A model generated the notes under the pieces. The model was not told the DNA's origin and searched no databases. It saw nothing but the letters and a program-made list of their open reading frames with translations. The translations under genes and the position numbers were made by a program. A DNA stretch of 64,000 bases, from assembly GCF_042242105.1 (NCBI RefSeq), contig NC_092025.1, positions 13,258,309 through 13,322,308 on the forward strand, in the 5' to 3' direction. Below, one piece after another: positions 1 through 11,845 of this stretch (position 1 is its first letter; the number at the start of each line of letters is the position of its first letter). Source of the stretch: Pempheris klunzingeri. Its lineage: Eukaryota; Chordata; Actinopteri; Acropomatiformes; Pempheridae.

Positions 1-1920
1 CTTGTCGAAGCCCGCTGCTGACTACCTGTCTGCTTTGGTGGACACTGCCATGGTGCTCGGAGTCAGAGACACATCGCTGGGCAGGTACGCTGTCGCTGCA
101 CTGCTGAAGTCTTATTTTCTGTTACTACGCTGAAAGACTCCGCTTGTTTTTTTTGTCTTCTTTAGCTTTATGCCAGCAGTGAACAGCCTCGCCGATGAAC
201 TTTTCGAAGCGGAGAAGTCAAACAGGAGACTTGAGAGGGAGCTCAGGGTCCTCAGAAAGAGACTTGGCGCCACTCTGGTGCTGCAGAGCAACTTACAAGA
301 GTAAGAACATGGATGCAGAGGATGACTTTGTTATGTTGATCTTACATCTGCTCTGTACAGCTAAAGCTATAATGAAAACAAATCCACAGACAGGCTGTCG
401 CATTCTGTGTGTAGGCACCTGTTGAAATCCAGACACAACAGACATAATAAAAACCATTAGCTGCTACATGCTGTACCTCAACTGTCTGTAATCGGTGTTC
501 TTAACTGACCTCAGGGATATCAACAAAACGGTCAAATCTCAGGCAGTGGAGAGCGCTAAAGCCGAGGAGAGACTCCTCAACATGGATTTTGTGACGGCAA
601 AGGCTAAAGAGCTCAGCAACAGACGGGAGAGGGCAGAGGTATGTGGTGTTTTTCCTGTTATCTGTAATAGCTGCACAGTGCGAGCTGAGATGCGCATTAA
701 GGTGTTGATACATGGTGCAGTATACTACCAATAAAAATTACAAGGTAGAAAATGTCCTTTTCCATTTCACCCTGTTTCTTTTCACATACATATTCATATC
801 TTAGTGGGAGGGTTGTTCTGGGGGAGAAGATTAAGCAGATTTGTGCTAATGACAACTTGCTATGCAGCCTGAGGAGGCATACATTATAGGTGTCCCCCCC
901 CACCAGCTACCAGTAAGAGGAAATGTCAATCAACGCAAGCCAAAAAGACGAAGCAACCAACGGCATAAAAACATTTCATTAGAAGGGTGAGAAGATGGAA
1001 AGGATTAGAAGAGTCCTCTTGAAAACCGTCCGAAAAAAAAAAAACAGACTTTCAGCTCAGTGTTTAATAACTAATATTCTATGCAGATGTATTAATTCAT
1101 AGCCAATAATGTTTGCACAGAAAAAAAAAAAGATCCTGGCGTGCCACAGCTCTTTTCTCTGTTTTGTTCAGAAGCACAGGCTGTAGTTTGACCCGGGTGT
1201 AATGAGGGCATCGAGTTACTGGCTGTGGTTTAGAGCTCAGTGATGATGCTGCAGACAGGTCCAACGCCCTCCGTATCACGGTCTGCGTGTCACGGAGGTC
1301 GGCTGGCTGGTTTCACTCTCTCCTGTCAATCCCGCAGGCTCAATTTGTATCCAGGAACATGGACAAGTCGATCACCCACCAGGCCATTGTGCAGCTGTCT
1401 GAGGTAATTCCAGCTGTTGCTTGTGCGACACATTAACAAAAAACGTAACGCTTTCTCCTCTCAGGGTTTGAGATGTGTCCCCCCTTCTGTTTTTTTTTTT
1501 TTTTTTTCTCTGTAGGAAGTCGCCGCGCTGAAACAAGAAGTAGTCCCCTTGAAAAAGAAAGTGGAGCCTTACATGGACTTGAGCCCGGTATGTTTTCAGT
1601 TCGTCTGTCCAGCGTATGTTTATGTAAAATTTCACATCATTAAACCAACTTGAAACAGAAAGGCCTGAATCTCACTTTGATTGCATATTTGAAACAGCTT
1701 CATGTTTCTGTATTTGGCTTTATGAAATGTTTTTTTAACGACAGAGCCCATCCCTCGCTCAGGTGAAAATAGAAGAGGCAAAAAGAGAATTGGTGAGTAT
1801 CTTAGTAGTTGATTCAATGGTGGATGAGATGCGGTTACTTTTTATTTTAACGTCGTTTTGTTCCCTCAATTTCAGGCTGCACTTGACTCCCAATTTGAGA
1901 TGAATGTGGATTTCAAGTGA
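1..1920 (+). CDS. haus1: HAUS augmin-like complex subunit 1 (3' part, 5' truncated by window)
   Basis: Seven exons are visible: 1-84, 166-300, 515-638, 1338-1403, 1516-1587, 1745-1792 and 1876-1920, with the stop TGA at 1918-1920. All junctions are GT-AG and the frame stays open, giving the C-terminal 190 residues of a protein that is about 278 aa in human. The fragment opens with LSKPAADYLSALVDTA and later has NMDFVTAKA, PLKKKVEPYMDL and SLAQVKIEEAKREL, which follow human HAUS1 closely. The product is largely coiled coil. HAUS1 is a subunit of augmin, which binds spindle microtubules and recruits gamma-tubulin for branching nucleation; that role is family knowledge. The first exons and the promoter lie left of the window. 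Possible poly(A) signals AATAAA are at 1997-2002 and 2075-2080. Confidence 0.93.
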
Positions 1921-1996
1921 AGATGTTTGTCTTGTATAAACCTTCCCTGTTTTTTGAGCTGTATTTTTATTTTTTTTTCTCCTGCGTTCGGAGAAT

Positions 1997-2080
1997 AATA
2001 AAGTAATTTTTATCCACTCCATCCCCCTGTCGGCCTCAAACACATCACACGACCGTCTCCCTCTTTTTGAAGTAAATAAA
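1997..2080 (+). terminator. candidate HAUS1 polyadenylation signals
   Basis: Two AATAAA hexamers (1997-2002 and 2075-2080) lie 77 and 155 bases after the HAUS1 stop codon, in a T-rich stretch. Their position fits the 3' end of this transcript. Which one is used cannot be told from the sequence. Confidence 0.55.
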
Positions 2081-3471
2081 GCGACCTCCCCAGTCTGGAA
2101 ATGTGTGCTCCATCACAGCTGATGTCTTCCAACAAATTGCTTTTCAAAAAAAGAAAATCAAAATATTTTGACTCGAGGAGAAAAAGTAAGTCGTGATCTT
2201 TCTCTTCTTTGGTCGTAGCCGTTTCAGTTTATCTCATCCCTTTTTCCTGTTTGATACAAAACATCATTAACACTAATCAAATGTTTTGTCTTTATTTTCC
2301 ATAGTCTCTGCTATCTAATCGTGAGGTTGCGCTTGAGTTTTATCAACATGTCATGTGAGAATTTTTCTTGGATCAAATGTCTGCCAGACGCACATTTATT
2401 ATCCGTCTGTCCAAACACAGGAAGAGGTGCTTTTATTGGAATGGGCTTCAGTGTGCAATATACTGCAATATGTTTTAGATTATTTTTATGGCAGTTTGGG
2501 AAGAATCTTTTTTTTAAAAGTAACACTTTGTGATTTCTACCTTATTCTGAAGTCTATCCAGTAGGTTATTTACATGATTTTACCTGAAATCATACCTGAA
2601 AAATATGTGATCACATTTACTCATCGCATTCTTACTTCCCTTTTTGGCCTGTATGGAATCTGAATCTTGTCTTAAAAACAAAGAGCAGGAAACTTTTTGA
2701 GTTTGACAACAAAATTCCACAGGCTTTGGAGGGATAACAGCACATGAAAGGAGTTTTGGAGCCACTCCCTGGGTGCCTAAAGCTAAAGCACAGAGAAAGG
2801 AACCGACTTGGGGGCCCGTTGTCCAGTTTGTATGCAAAATTTCGCCCCCAGTCACTCCCCCTGCCACTTCTCCCCCCGCAGAGCCGAGCACGGAGACCCC
2901 AGCGGCTCTGTCGGCCTGACTGTTGTAGGCCTGCGCTGCAGTCTGACATGTGGATTGATCGGTTACCATGGAGTGGGTCATGGATGTGGGCCGGGGAGCA
3001 TTTTACCCAGCAGGCCCCCTGCTTCATTCAAAGGCACCATGGTTAGTGCATCAACAGTTTATGAAAAGAAACAGAATCAAAATATCACTCACATGAAACT
3101 TGATCTTTGTAGATTAAAAAAAACAACCCCCCCCCCCCCCTCCATTGACTTACCACTGAAGTCAACTTGGGACACACACACTCTCACAAAGCATCATTAA
3201 CATTAAACGAATGTATTTTTTTGGTTACTGATGCCAACTTTCATCTTTGTCTTCTAATTCAAGGGTTGTTATCTTGAGCGAAAGCTTTGACCACAGACTC
3301 TGCCAGTGTTTTTCTTTGTCCTCCAAGTGTTTTGTCAAGTATCCCTCCATCTCTTCCTGTTTATACTTTCAGTCACTTACATTATTAATGTTGCATGGAA
3401 CAGATATTACACAATCTGCCAAATATATATATATATAAACAAACTGAGGCTAGAACTCAGTTTTATATATA
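2081..3471. other. intergenic, HAUS1 to EVA1C, left part
   Basis: No gene is recognised. The stretch is AT-rich except for a GC-rich island at about 2745-3050, where open frames occur on both strands but match no family I know. A run of C at 3127-3140 and a short TA repeat at about 3425-3437 are the other visible structures. Confidence 0.5.
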
Positions 3472-3686
3472 CACCGTTGCCCATAAAGTTGGAATAATTG
3501 GAATAAAAGCCTGAATACACAGTTTGCAAAGGTTAATTGTGGTTTTACTGTGATATGTTTGGAAGAGTTTGATCAATAAAATTGAGAAGATACACACTTT
3601 ATTTATCAAGAATAAATCACATTGTCACAATCATTTCATGAGAAGAGGTAAAAAAACATTTTATTCCAACTTTATAGGCAACAGTG
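3472..3686. mobile_element. mariner/Tc1-type MITE with TA target duplication
   Basis: A 215-base element is bounded by TA at 3470-3471 and TA at 3687-3688. Its ends are inverted repeats of about 28 bases: the left begins CACCGTTGCCCATAAAGTTG and the right, read in reverse complement, begins CACTGTTGCCTATAAAGTTG, and both continue GAATAA. It has no coding capacity. TA duplication plus simple inverted ends is typical of non-autonomous Tc1/mariner elements. It has landed in, or seeded, the TA dinucleotide tract that follows. Confidence 0.8.
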
Positions 3687-3711
3687 TATATATATATATA
3701 TATATATATAA
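3687..3711. repeat. (TA)n microsatellite
   Basis: A run of TA dinucleotides directly abuts the right end of the mariner-type MITE. Confidence 0.9.
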
Positions 3712-3986
3712 AACAGTTCTACTCTAGTCTATCCATCTATCTATCTTTAATGATCTAAATTTTGTCAAAATTAATGAGCAATGAGACCTAAATGGCACTC
3801 AACATTCCCACTGTTAGAAGTTATTCAAATGTGCACCTGTCGGTCTGTAGCACAGCACAGGGGAAGGAGGAGGAGGAGAGAGGCAGGAAAGTAAAAGGGA
3901 AAAAGGAAAGGAAAACACAGGAGAAGCTCCACAGAATGAGAGCACTTTGCCATAATCCAAAAAGCAAACATGCGCCTCATGAGGGG

Positions 3987-4010
3987 AAAAAAAAAAAAAA
4001 AAAAAAAAAA
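3987..4010. repeat. poly(A) tract
   Basis: An uninterrupted run of more than 20 A lies between the MITE and the EVA1C promoter. No retroelement body is recognisable upstream of it, so it is listed only as a homopolymer. Confidence 0.85.
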
Positions 4011-4058
4011 TCAAAGGTCCTGCCAGTGCGTCATACCACTGAGAGTGTCGCCCCTCTT

Positions 4059-4463
4059 CCCTTTAAAATAGTTTGATGCGCCACGCCCACTCCATAATTC
4101 CCACTCAGCTGTTACTGTAAAACACCCTCAGTTTGCACACGCGGGTCCTCGCAGATCTGAGCTGTCGGACAGCAGGAGAGCAGCTCCGAGAGTTTCACCA
4201 CGCGTCGGATTGATCAGCCCCGTCTGTCAGTGTGGAACAACTTGTTGCGCAGCTGCTATTTCTAACCTCCTCTGTGGTCCACTGCTGCGGCGCGCCTCCT
4301 CGGATATTCTCTGTGAGGGAGGACATGGATGAAGCGGGGGGGCTTTCTCTCTCTCTCTGGGATCATTCACCTTTTTTTGGACCGTTTTCCTCCCCGTGTG
4401 CGTGAAGACCCGCAGCCTGCAGTGAACGCTGGAGCCTGTTTAATATGATCTCAGAGACGGGGG
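4059..4463 (+). promoter_or_regulatory. EVA1C promoter and 5' leader region
   Basis: The 400 bases before the EVA1C start become GC-rich. They contain a TTTAAAATAG element near 4061 and a CCACGCCCAC box (KLF/Sp-like) at 4081-4090, followed by a CpG-containing leader. The transcription start is not visible directly. A short upstream ATG at 4445 opens a different frame that runs past the exon end to a stop at about 4581, so it could act as an upstream ORF. Confidence 0.45.
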
Positions 4464-7400
4464 ATGCGAGCCATGAGCTGGACGCGTCCCTGCCACGGAC
4501 TGGACTGGAGCCACAGCCTCTTCTACCTGACTCTGCTGCTGTGGACCAGGCGCATGAGTGGACTGGCGGACTTCTCAAGTAAGATGATGATGATGCAGTG
4601 GAAGGAGGAAGGTATAAATCTTGTCCCTGCATGTCTTGTTTAGCCATTATAGTTCCTGTCTCATGCGCAGCTGGAAGACAAAATGATCTTTGCACAGGAG
4701 GCTCAACCTCTGAACACAGTGGAGTTAGACACCAACTGTTCTCAGTGCTGTTTCATGCAGAGAAGTGTCCTTCTGATCTATGCTGATTATCTTTTTTCCA
4801 TAAGACAAATAATGCAAACATGTCCAGATAAAGGACTCAGAATCAGAAGTAACTTAATCACATCTACACAGCATGCAACAAAGGTGGGTGATATTAGGTT
4901 GAATGCCAGTTGGCGGAGTTTGCCACCCAGGAAAAAAAAAAAGAAAAGGTCTGGCAGTCAACACTTGTGAGTTTTCAAAGCAACGTGAGACAACTAACAG
5001 AGCTCCAACAAACTGATCCTGAAAGCACAGATGCAGTAAATCTATGTATCAAGGGAGGTTGTGTTTCCAGGGGAACCATCTAGTCCACTATTACTCACAG
5101 GAATAAAACAGCAGACACATGCTGCAACTAAAACAACTTCATGAAAAATAAATATTTTTTTTTTTTCAAATTTTCCTCCCATGTCCATTTGGGGAACCAA
5201 AGTAATAATATGCATATTAAAAACATCTATGTATGTGTATAAATATGTAATATAAAAGGGAACTTCCAAAAAAAGAGGCAGATTAATGGTGAAAACTGAA
5301 GTGACAGAGGTCTGACTATTAGTCTCCAGTATGGGTCAAGCTCCGAAAATGTTTGGATCCTACATTTCCCATCTTTCATTAGACCCTCCCTGCTTGATAA
5401 ACGCCCCCTTCTTTCAAATCCCTCACCTCCAGTTCGTGATACAGGCTCTGCTGAGTCTCTTGACCCTGATGACATCATAGGGGGACTTCTCCAGAGCCAC
5501 ATTAGAGTAAATTAAACCGCCACCCTCACGGGCCGAGCGGTACTCCACAATACTCTGTCATGCTTCTATATTCACCCATATTCTGCACAGGTTTCAGACT
5601 TTGATTTATTTATTTATCTGTGTGTTTATTTTATATTTATTTTTATTTCATTATGATTTCAGGGGCACTCATAACATTTCCCTGCGCATTATACTGTGTA
5701 TAACTGTGTGTGTGACAAATAAAGGTCTTGAAACGGACTGAAACTGAAACAAGTAAGCTGAACTTCATGTGTAAAATTGGTGAAGTGTCCCTTTTGTTGC
5801 ATCTGTGTGTGTGTGTGTGTGTGTGTGTGCGTACTACTGCCTAACCGATGCCCTCTGTGTGACAGACTACCTGTCCAGGATCATCACCAGTCACTCTGCT
5901 CAGGCGTGTGACGGACAGCCTCTGCGACTCCACTGTCCACGCCACTCCACGATCTCCATCCAGTCCGCCTTCTACGGCACCGGCGAGGAGCGGCTGTGCA
6001 GAGCAGACTCAGACCGGCCGCTCGCAGCCCACAACCACAGCTGTTCAGCTTTTACTGCCTTACAGGTGCATTTTATGTGTGCAGTATACAGCACTTTTCA
6101 CTCTCGCTGGGTCACTGGTGTACAGGTGGGTGTTCACCAGCTTTGGCTGATTTATTGGAGGCGTTTTCTCCCTAAATGTGAACACACCAGCCGCAATCGT
6201 AAAGTAGATTCACGTCAGCCAGTTGGTGCTTCTTTTGTGACATTGTTCTCGCTGTGGATTGCGATATCAAATCCTGTGTGCTGGTAAATGCTGACCGCCG
6301 TCTGTGGCGCTTACTGTGCAGAAGCTGCTGTCGGAGTGTCAGAGCCACAGAGACTGCCAGCTGCTGGTCAACCACCTGCTGTTTGGGAAGGACCCCTGTC
6401 CTGGCACTGCCAAATACCTCCACGTGGACTACAAATGTAAACCAAGTGAGTGGAGCAGCTTTATCCCCACAGCACTCGAGCATGGAGTGGCTGCGCGGCT
6501 ATACACAAAAATCTCACCCCGTCCCACAATCCTAGCCCCGCTGCCATCATCCCCCTCACCTCTTCGTCCTTATTCTCTTTTCCCCTTGCTCAGCTGAACA
6601 CAAAAGACATGTGGTGTGTGAGGGAGAGACAATGATCCTGCGCTGTAAGCCCCCCAGGGTTCTCAACATCTATGCAGCTGTCTATGGGAGAAGTCTGGGC
6701 CAGACTGACACCTGCCCCTCACGCCTGACGAGACCACCCCCATTTGGTGAGTCAACGGGATGTTCACTGTTCTCATATGGTGGCAACTAACTGATGATGC
6801 TTCTTTTTTTTTTCTTTTTTTTAACAAAGCATGAAGCCAGGAATATAAACTCCTTTACATAGTGAGAGAGAGGATGTTAAGCCATGCCCAATAGGTAATC
6901 AGCTGTATGCAATAGGTTTCACTACACTGACACATTAAAGTTTAGTAGCATCTTCTGAAGCCATTTTTTTCAGTTTCAGTTCTATTTGATTAAATCAGAT
7001 TATGCAGGAAATTTGCTGAATCGCATTGTGGCACAAAACAGGAGGAGCTAAGAGTTATGACTGCATGTGTCTGAAATCACTCCCTATTTACTACATAGTG
7101 CACTATATTTACCGTCAGTTTGATTTGAGTGTCCAAAATTCTCAATGTGTCAATTCATGCCCTACATAGTGCCCTACATAGTGCCCTACAGAACTCCACA
7201 ATGTAATAAGAAAGTAGAGACCAAAGCATTTTTATTATCTACAACTGTACATTTCCTACTTCTGTAGCAGATGGTGTCTTGTGGAAATATCAGCTCTTAT
7301 CTGTTCACTGAAACCAGGAATTTGCTTTGCAGCACAAAGCAAATGTTTTTTTTTGTAAGATACGGCCTCGATTAACTCTTCAGAGTCTCGGACCGCCCGT

Positions 7401-9371
7401 CGGCGTCAAAGACACAAACACAAAGAAAGCAAGCTAAACAGTTTTAATGGGAAACACAAAGGTAAAACGAAAAGTAGTAAAAAAAAAAAACGGCCATTTT
7501 ACCCCAAGACTCTGGAGGGTTAAAGCAAAACACAAGCCAAGCCAAAGCCATTAATGAAAAGGGGCCATGCGTACGGTGGGCCATAAAGGCTCGACCTCAC
7601 AGCGAATGCTTTAGTAGGAGCAAAAACTATTTGGACATGAACTTACATCGATACACTGAATAAACTAATTTGCTTTGATGGAAAAAAAAAAAAAAAACAC
7701 CAGATGGCTGCCAAGTAGGTGATTTCATTGTAGTTAAACTACAACCAAAGTCTGGCAAAATAGTGAACCAGTGGTTCAGCAGCTGAAGTAAATACCAGTG
7801 AGTTTTGTCCTACAGTTGTGTGAGTATCACACACACACACACACACATGCAAACTCAGTGTTTCTTATTCAGTGACTGCCTCTTTGCTCTTCCCTACAGA
7901 GTGTCTGAACTACGAGGCCGTACACTTGGTGTCCAAGTCCTGCTACAGCAAACAGAAGTGCGCTGTTGCTGTCAGCAACCAGACCTTTAGGGACCCCTGC
8001 TTTCCAGGAACCAGGAAGTACCTCAGTGTGATCTATTCTTGCGGTACGACTCTTTCGGCTTCCTCATTCACAAGATACAATTAGAGGCCTGGTGATGAAT
8101 TAGAGGGAGGTTTCAAAAAATAGGAACAGGCGAGCTCGCGTCACGCCTGTTTTTGTTTTTGCTTTATTCATTATTTGACAGTGGACGTTTGTGGCCTCCT
8201 ACTGTGGACTCTTATCTGCTGATCTCAGCCATCAGCTGTTCTTATCGAATCACACCCAAACAACACAGTAGCACAGAATAATAGACTGTGACTGTGATTT
8301 GTGGACTGAGGCTGACATCCTGGTAAACTTCCCACGGTTGGCATAAACGGCAGTGAGGTCATGCAACGGCATTGTTCATGTATCAAAGTTTGGAGATTTG
8401 ACTTCAGCCGAGTGTTGATACTATTCTTCTGACTGGCTCCATCCAGCACAAAACAAAGTGCGTTAACCTTGTAGATGTCAACACAATTGGACAGAAAGTA
8501 TTCATAATTTGAGAATGTCACTCCATTATTGGTCCATGCTTGCAGAGGTTTGGATGTGGGAAGTGGCTGATGAATGTTCTTCTCACTGAGTCTTTACTGA
8601 TTTTTGTCCGCAGCATTATAAAGAATATCTCCTCTGTCTTCCTTCTAATAGTCCCACAGACATTACTGAGGGAGGCAGACCCTTACATATTCAGCCCCAC
8701 CTCATCTCCTACAGCGACGATGACAGGAAAAGGTAACCACATCACGGCATCTGCTGCAATTCCATTTTTTTTTCGTGGCATCTTATCTCACATCATTATT
8801 CTGATTTTCAAAACAGTTCCTCCAACAGATCAAGAGAAATCAAAAGGGTCAAGAAGGCCGGACAGTTCAGGAGCCATGATGAGCAACTCTCTCCTGACTT
8901 ATGCCTACATCAAAGGTAAACGTTATTCACACACATACGTGCACTCGTGAGCCCAGTCCGTCTTCTCTGCATCTCCTCCCTGCGTTTCCCCACACAGAGC
9001 ATCCAGAAATGGCAGCGCTGCTCTTCACCTCCAGCGTGTGCGTCGGCCTTCTGCTCACACTGCTGGCCGTGTCGGTCCGGGTGACCTGCAGAGTGCGCAG
9101 AGATCACAGACCCGCACCCAAGTCTTGTAGCCAGACTGCAGACCGTCGGGAGGAGGAGGAGGATGACGACGACGATGACGAAGAGGATGATGATTATGAT
9201 GAAGACGGAACAGAGAGCTCCTTAATATCAGCCGCAGAAAGGAAGGCGATATACGGCTGGGAGGAGGTGACTTATGTGAGCGAGGCAGCCGAGCGGGCGG
9301 AGAGGATTGAGCGCAGAGAGATGGTCATACAGGAGATATGGATGAATGCCTATCTGAATGGCAGCTCGTGA
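4464..9371 (+). CDS. eva1c: Eva-1 homolog C, SUEL-lectin single-pass membrane protein
   Basis: Eight coding exons: 4464-4578, 5866-6065, 6322-6445, 6594-6746, 7900-8043, 8652-8732, 8817-8915 and 8998-9371, all GT-AG with consistent phases, giving 429 aa (human about 441). Residues about 15-38 form a hydrophobic signal/anchor (FYLTLLLW). Two cysteine-rich SUEL (galactose-binding lectin) domains follow: residues 39-147 with CDGQPLRLHCPRHSTISIQS and 148-246 with CEGETMILRC and the closing CFPGTRKYLSVIYSC. A transmembrane helix lies at about 310-332 (ALLFTSSVCVGLLLTLLAV). After it come an acidic run of E and D and the FAM176-type tail ERAERIERREMVIQEIWMN. The C. elegans relative EVA-1 is a Slit/UNC-40 axon-guidance co-receptor that binds heparin; a similar role here is inferred. 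The first in-frame ATG was chosen; a second is 9 bases downstream. Confidence 0.93.
5510..5755 (+). repeat. 3' tail of a degenerate LINE/SINE-type element
   Basis: In EVA1C intron 1, a T-rich stretch of (TTTA) units leads into a segment reading CATTATACTGTGTATAACTG and then GTGTGTGTGACAAATAAAGG. This is the usual shape of a non-LTR retroelement 3' end in fish. No open reading frame remains, and the left boundary is a guess. Confidence 0.45.
5803..5829. repeat. (TG)n microsatellite close to an EVA1C acceptor
   Basis: A TG dinucleotide run ends about 36 bases before the 3' splice site of EVA1C exon 2 (exon starts 5866). Confidence 0.9.
7066..7200. repeat. teleost-type interspersed repeat with 12-bp tandem units
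   Basis: EVA1C intron 4 holds TCTGAAATCACTCCCTATTT followed by ACTACATAGTGCACTATATT. This phrasing resembles a very common fish repeat, as I recall it. It ends in three copies of a CCCTACATAGTG-like unit (about 7160-7192). Family assignment is from memory and uncertain. Confidence 0.5.
7372..7523. mobile_element. piggyBac-like MITE with TTAA ends
   Basis: A 152-base element in EVA1C intron 4 is flanked by TTAA at 7372-7375 and 7520-7523. The left end reads TTAACTCTTCAGAGTCTCGG and the right end, in reverse complement, TTAACCCTCCAGAGTCTTGG: 16 of 20 bases pair. The interior is non-coding. TTAA target sites are the mark of piggyBac-type elements. Confidence 0.7.
7829..7849. repeat. (CA)n microsatellite
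   Basis: A short CA dinucleotide run about 50 bases before EVA1C exon 5. Confidence 0.85.
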
Positions 9372-11845
9372 TAACTAAACCGGGACCCATGGGTGCTGTT
9401 TAGCACTTTCAGGATTTTATCAGGATTCTGTGCAGCAGCTCCCAGCCTTTGATTATTAACAAGAAACTTTTTTTTTTTTACATTGTAAACCATTTTTTTT
9501 TTTAAATGTTTCGCCATTTTTGCTATAGTTCTCAATTTTGTGAAAAGGTTTATCTTTGGGTGAAAGTACAGTACTAGCCATTTTTAAAGGATCAACAGGG
9601 TTTAATGTCATAAAATGGGTGGTCACATAGATTCTGTACTTGTATGTACTTAAATGTATTTATTCACATTCACCACTAAATGAAGCTAGGATTTCAGGTT
9701 CAAATACTGTTCACTGCTACAAAAAGGGTTTTGACAGAAGTCACATAGCTGCCATGTTCAGTGAATTCAAATCAGTTCTATTCATGCCTCAAGGGGCAAT
9801 CTGTACAGCATACGACACCCCTCTATCCTTTGACCCACGACTCGGGTTAGAAAAACTTCCCACAAAATCATGCCTGCACAGAGGGATCAGTACACACATG
9901 TACTGTACATGCAGCACATGTGTTTACTGACTAGAACAGCAAAGTAAAATTCGTATTTGGACAATCAGGACGACAAAATTATACATAGATTGTTAACAAA
10001 CGTGAAGATCTGGGAGGATGACAAGCACCTTCCAGATCTGAGCCCAAAAGAGGTCCCAGGACAGCCGATGGTCCAGCACAGAAACATGTGAGTGAAAAGA
10101 GAAGGACAAGGAGGAGAAACTAGGGAGGCACAGGCTGAATATTCAGGAGCTTGTGGGACAACAAACAAGCAGTGGTGGAAATGGTTTTCAGAAAGTTTCC
10201 AATATCTGAGAAGTCGCTGTTGTTGAGAGTTTCTGTGACTTGATCCAGCTGGTGTCTGTCGAGCAGAGCCAGTGACCAGAATTTTAGTTTTAGTTTATCT
10301 GGATTTAAGAGCAGGAAATGACTTGAAATTATTTGTTTTTTCACAGCAGACAAGCCGACCTCTACACATACAGCTTAGTATCATCAGCATAGCAGTGGAA
10401 ATGAATCATCTGACTGTGTATAAATTGGCTAAGAGGTGAAATAAAAAAAGAGGGCGAAGAACGGATAACGAATTCCAACTGCTGAAAAGACAACAGTGGA
10501 CGTATTTTACCTTGTTCCCTAATTGGAAGTAGCAGGACTGAATGTGTTTATCGAATTTCAGCCGGTAATCAAAAATGTTGTTGTTAAAAGATTTTCTGTT
10601 TCTTAGACCAAGCTGTTGGAGGATGTCAGTAGAGACCTGCACGAGGACAGAACTTAAGCTTTACTGTGATTTCATTGATCCAGTTAATAATCTCAGCCAG
10701 ACATTTGTGCAGAGCGGATAAGTTTGAGACATCAACTCTATCAGTGAAACTAAACTAAGAAGTCACTATAAAGTGAAATAATGTGTCAGGGAACGTGATC
10801 TGTCATAACACCTCCAGTTTGTCTAAAGGGACCATAACACAGTTGCTCTTTTCTAACTTCCTCTGGGTTTTAACTAAAAAATGAGGCCTTTTTATTGTGG
10901 AGAAAGTTGTGGTTTAAGTATAACTGACAAAAATAGGCACATTACAGTGTTTTCCTTATAATATAGTTACATTGTTTATACCATTAACCCATGGTTTGTG
11001 TTCCAGTTTCACCTGCCACATGTGATTACGGTCGCTTAGCCATCTGAATGAATGCACAAAAGGTGGAATTATCCTTTGACTATACACATTATACCCTGGG
11101 TGTCTTTTTTTTAAATTTTTTTTTTAATTGCTGTGTTTTTTGTAACCGGCTGCTCTGACTCACTGCATTGGCTCCGACAACGCTCTCTCTCTGAGCTCCA
11201 CAGCTTCCTCATCCCCGCTGGGACGAGAGCTGGAACGACCATCCACTGTGTGGCAACTTCCTGCCTCAGAGCAGCACCGACGGCCAGAGGTGTGTGTGTC
11301 ACTGACGGGAGACAAAGAGAGGAAAGGTGTAGCATCCTTGTCCCTGCGCCCTGAGGGATGTGAAACCGTATTCGAGCTGAGTCACTACCTCTGAGAATTG
11401 GCTGAATTTTAACTCGTTGTTAATCCAAAATGTATGACCTTTGTGCAAACGCAGAATACGGTAGAAACAATTCTATTTGATTTTTAATTTTTTTTTTAAA
11501 CACACAATAAAACTGTACATTAAAATTAGCTTAACTTTAGTTTTGTTTGTTTTCATTTAAAAAAAAATCTTTACAACAGGGTGAAAACAATCAGTAAAGG
11601 CATACAGGGATCAGATTTAAGTTCAAATAAATCAAGTCGCACTATGTGTCCCTACATCTTCTTCACAGTTCAGTCCAGAAATACATCTAGTCCAAGGCAC
11701 ATGAACACATTTGCTGTATGTAATATTCCCAGGAAGACTTCAGATAACACAGACAGTAAATTGATGCACGGTTGAGAAAAAGCACCTTAGTCAGCTGCAT
11801 GTAGAGCTGCTAAGGGCGAGGTGGGAGTCTGACTGGTGGTGGTTT
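9372..11845. other. intergenic between convergent EVA1C and CFAP298
   Basis: This stretch must hold both 3'UTRs, because the two genes converge. AATAAA at 11506-11511 (+) is a possible distal EVA1C signal. On the minus strand an ATTAAA-type signal lies in the T-rich stretch near 11480-11490. In human, TCP10L lies between these genes; no trace of it is seen. A degenerate repeat is listed separately at about 9960-10700. Confidence 0.5.
9960..10700 (-). repeat. degenerate fish interspersed repeat
   Basis: Phrases such as TATCATCAGCATAGCAGTGG and CTGTGTATAAATTGGCTAAG recall a dispersed repeat seen in many teleost genomes. The copy is broken by stops and small indels on both strands and no complete frame remains. 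Orientation and limits are approximate. Confidence 0.35.

Noticed and set aside
2808..3200. 130-codon open frame in the GC-rich island
   Set aside because: No family match, low-complexity end (run of prolines) and competing open frames on the other strand; kept only as a finding, not as a gene.
9372..11845. A TCP10L remnant between EVA1C and CFAP298, as in human
   Set aside because: Open frames in this gap are short and none resembles TCP10L.
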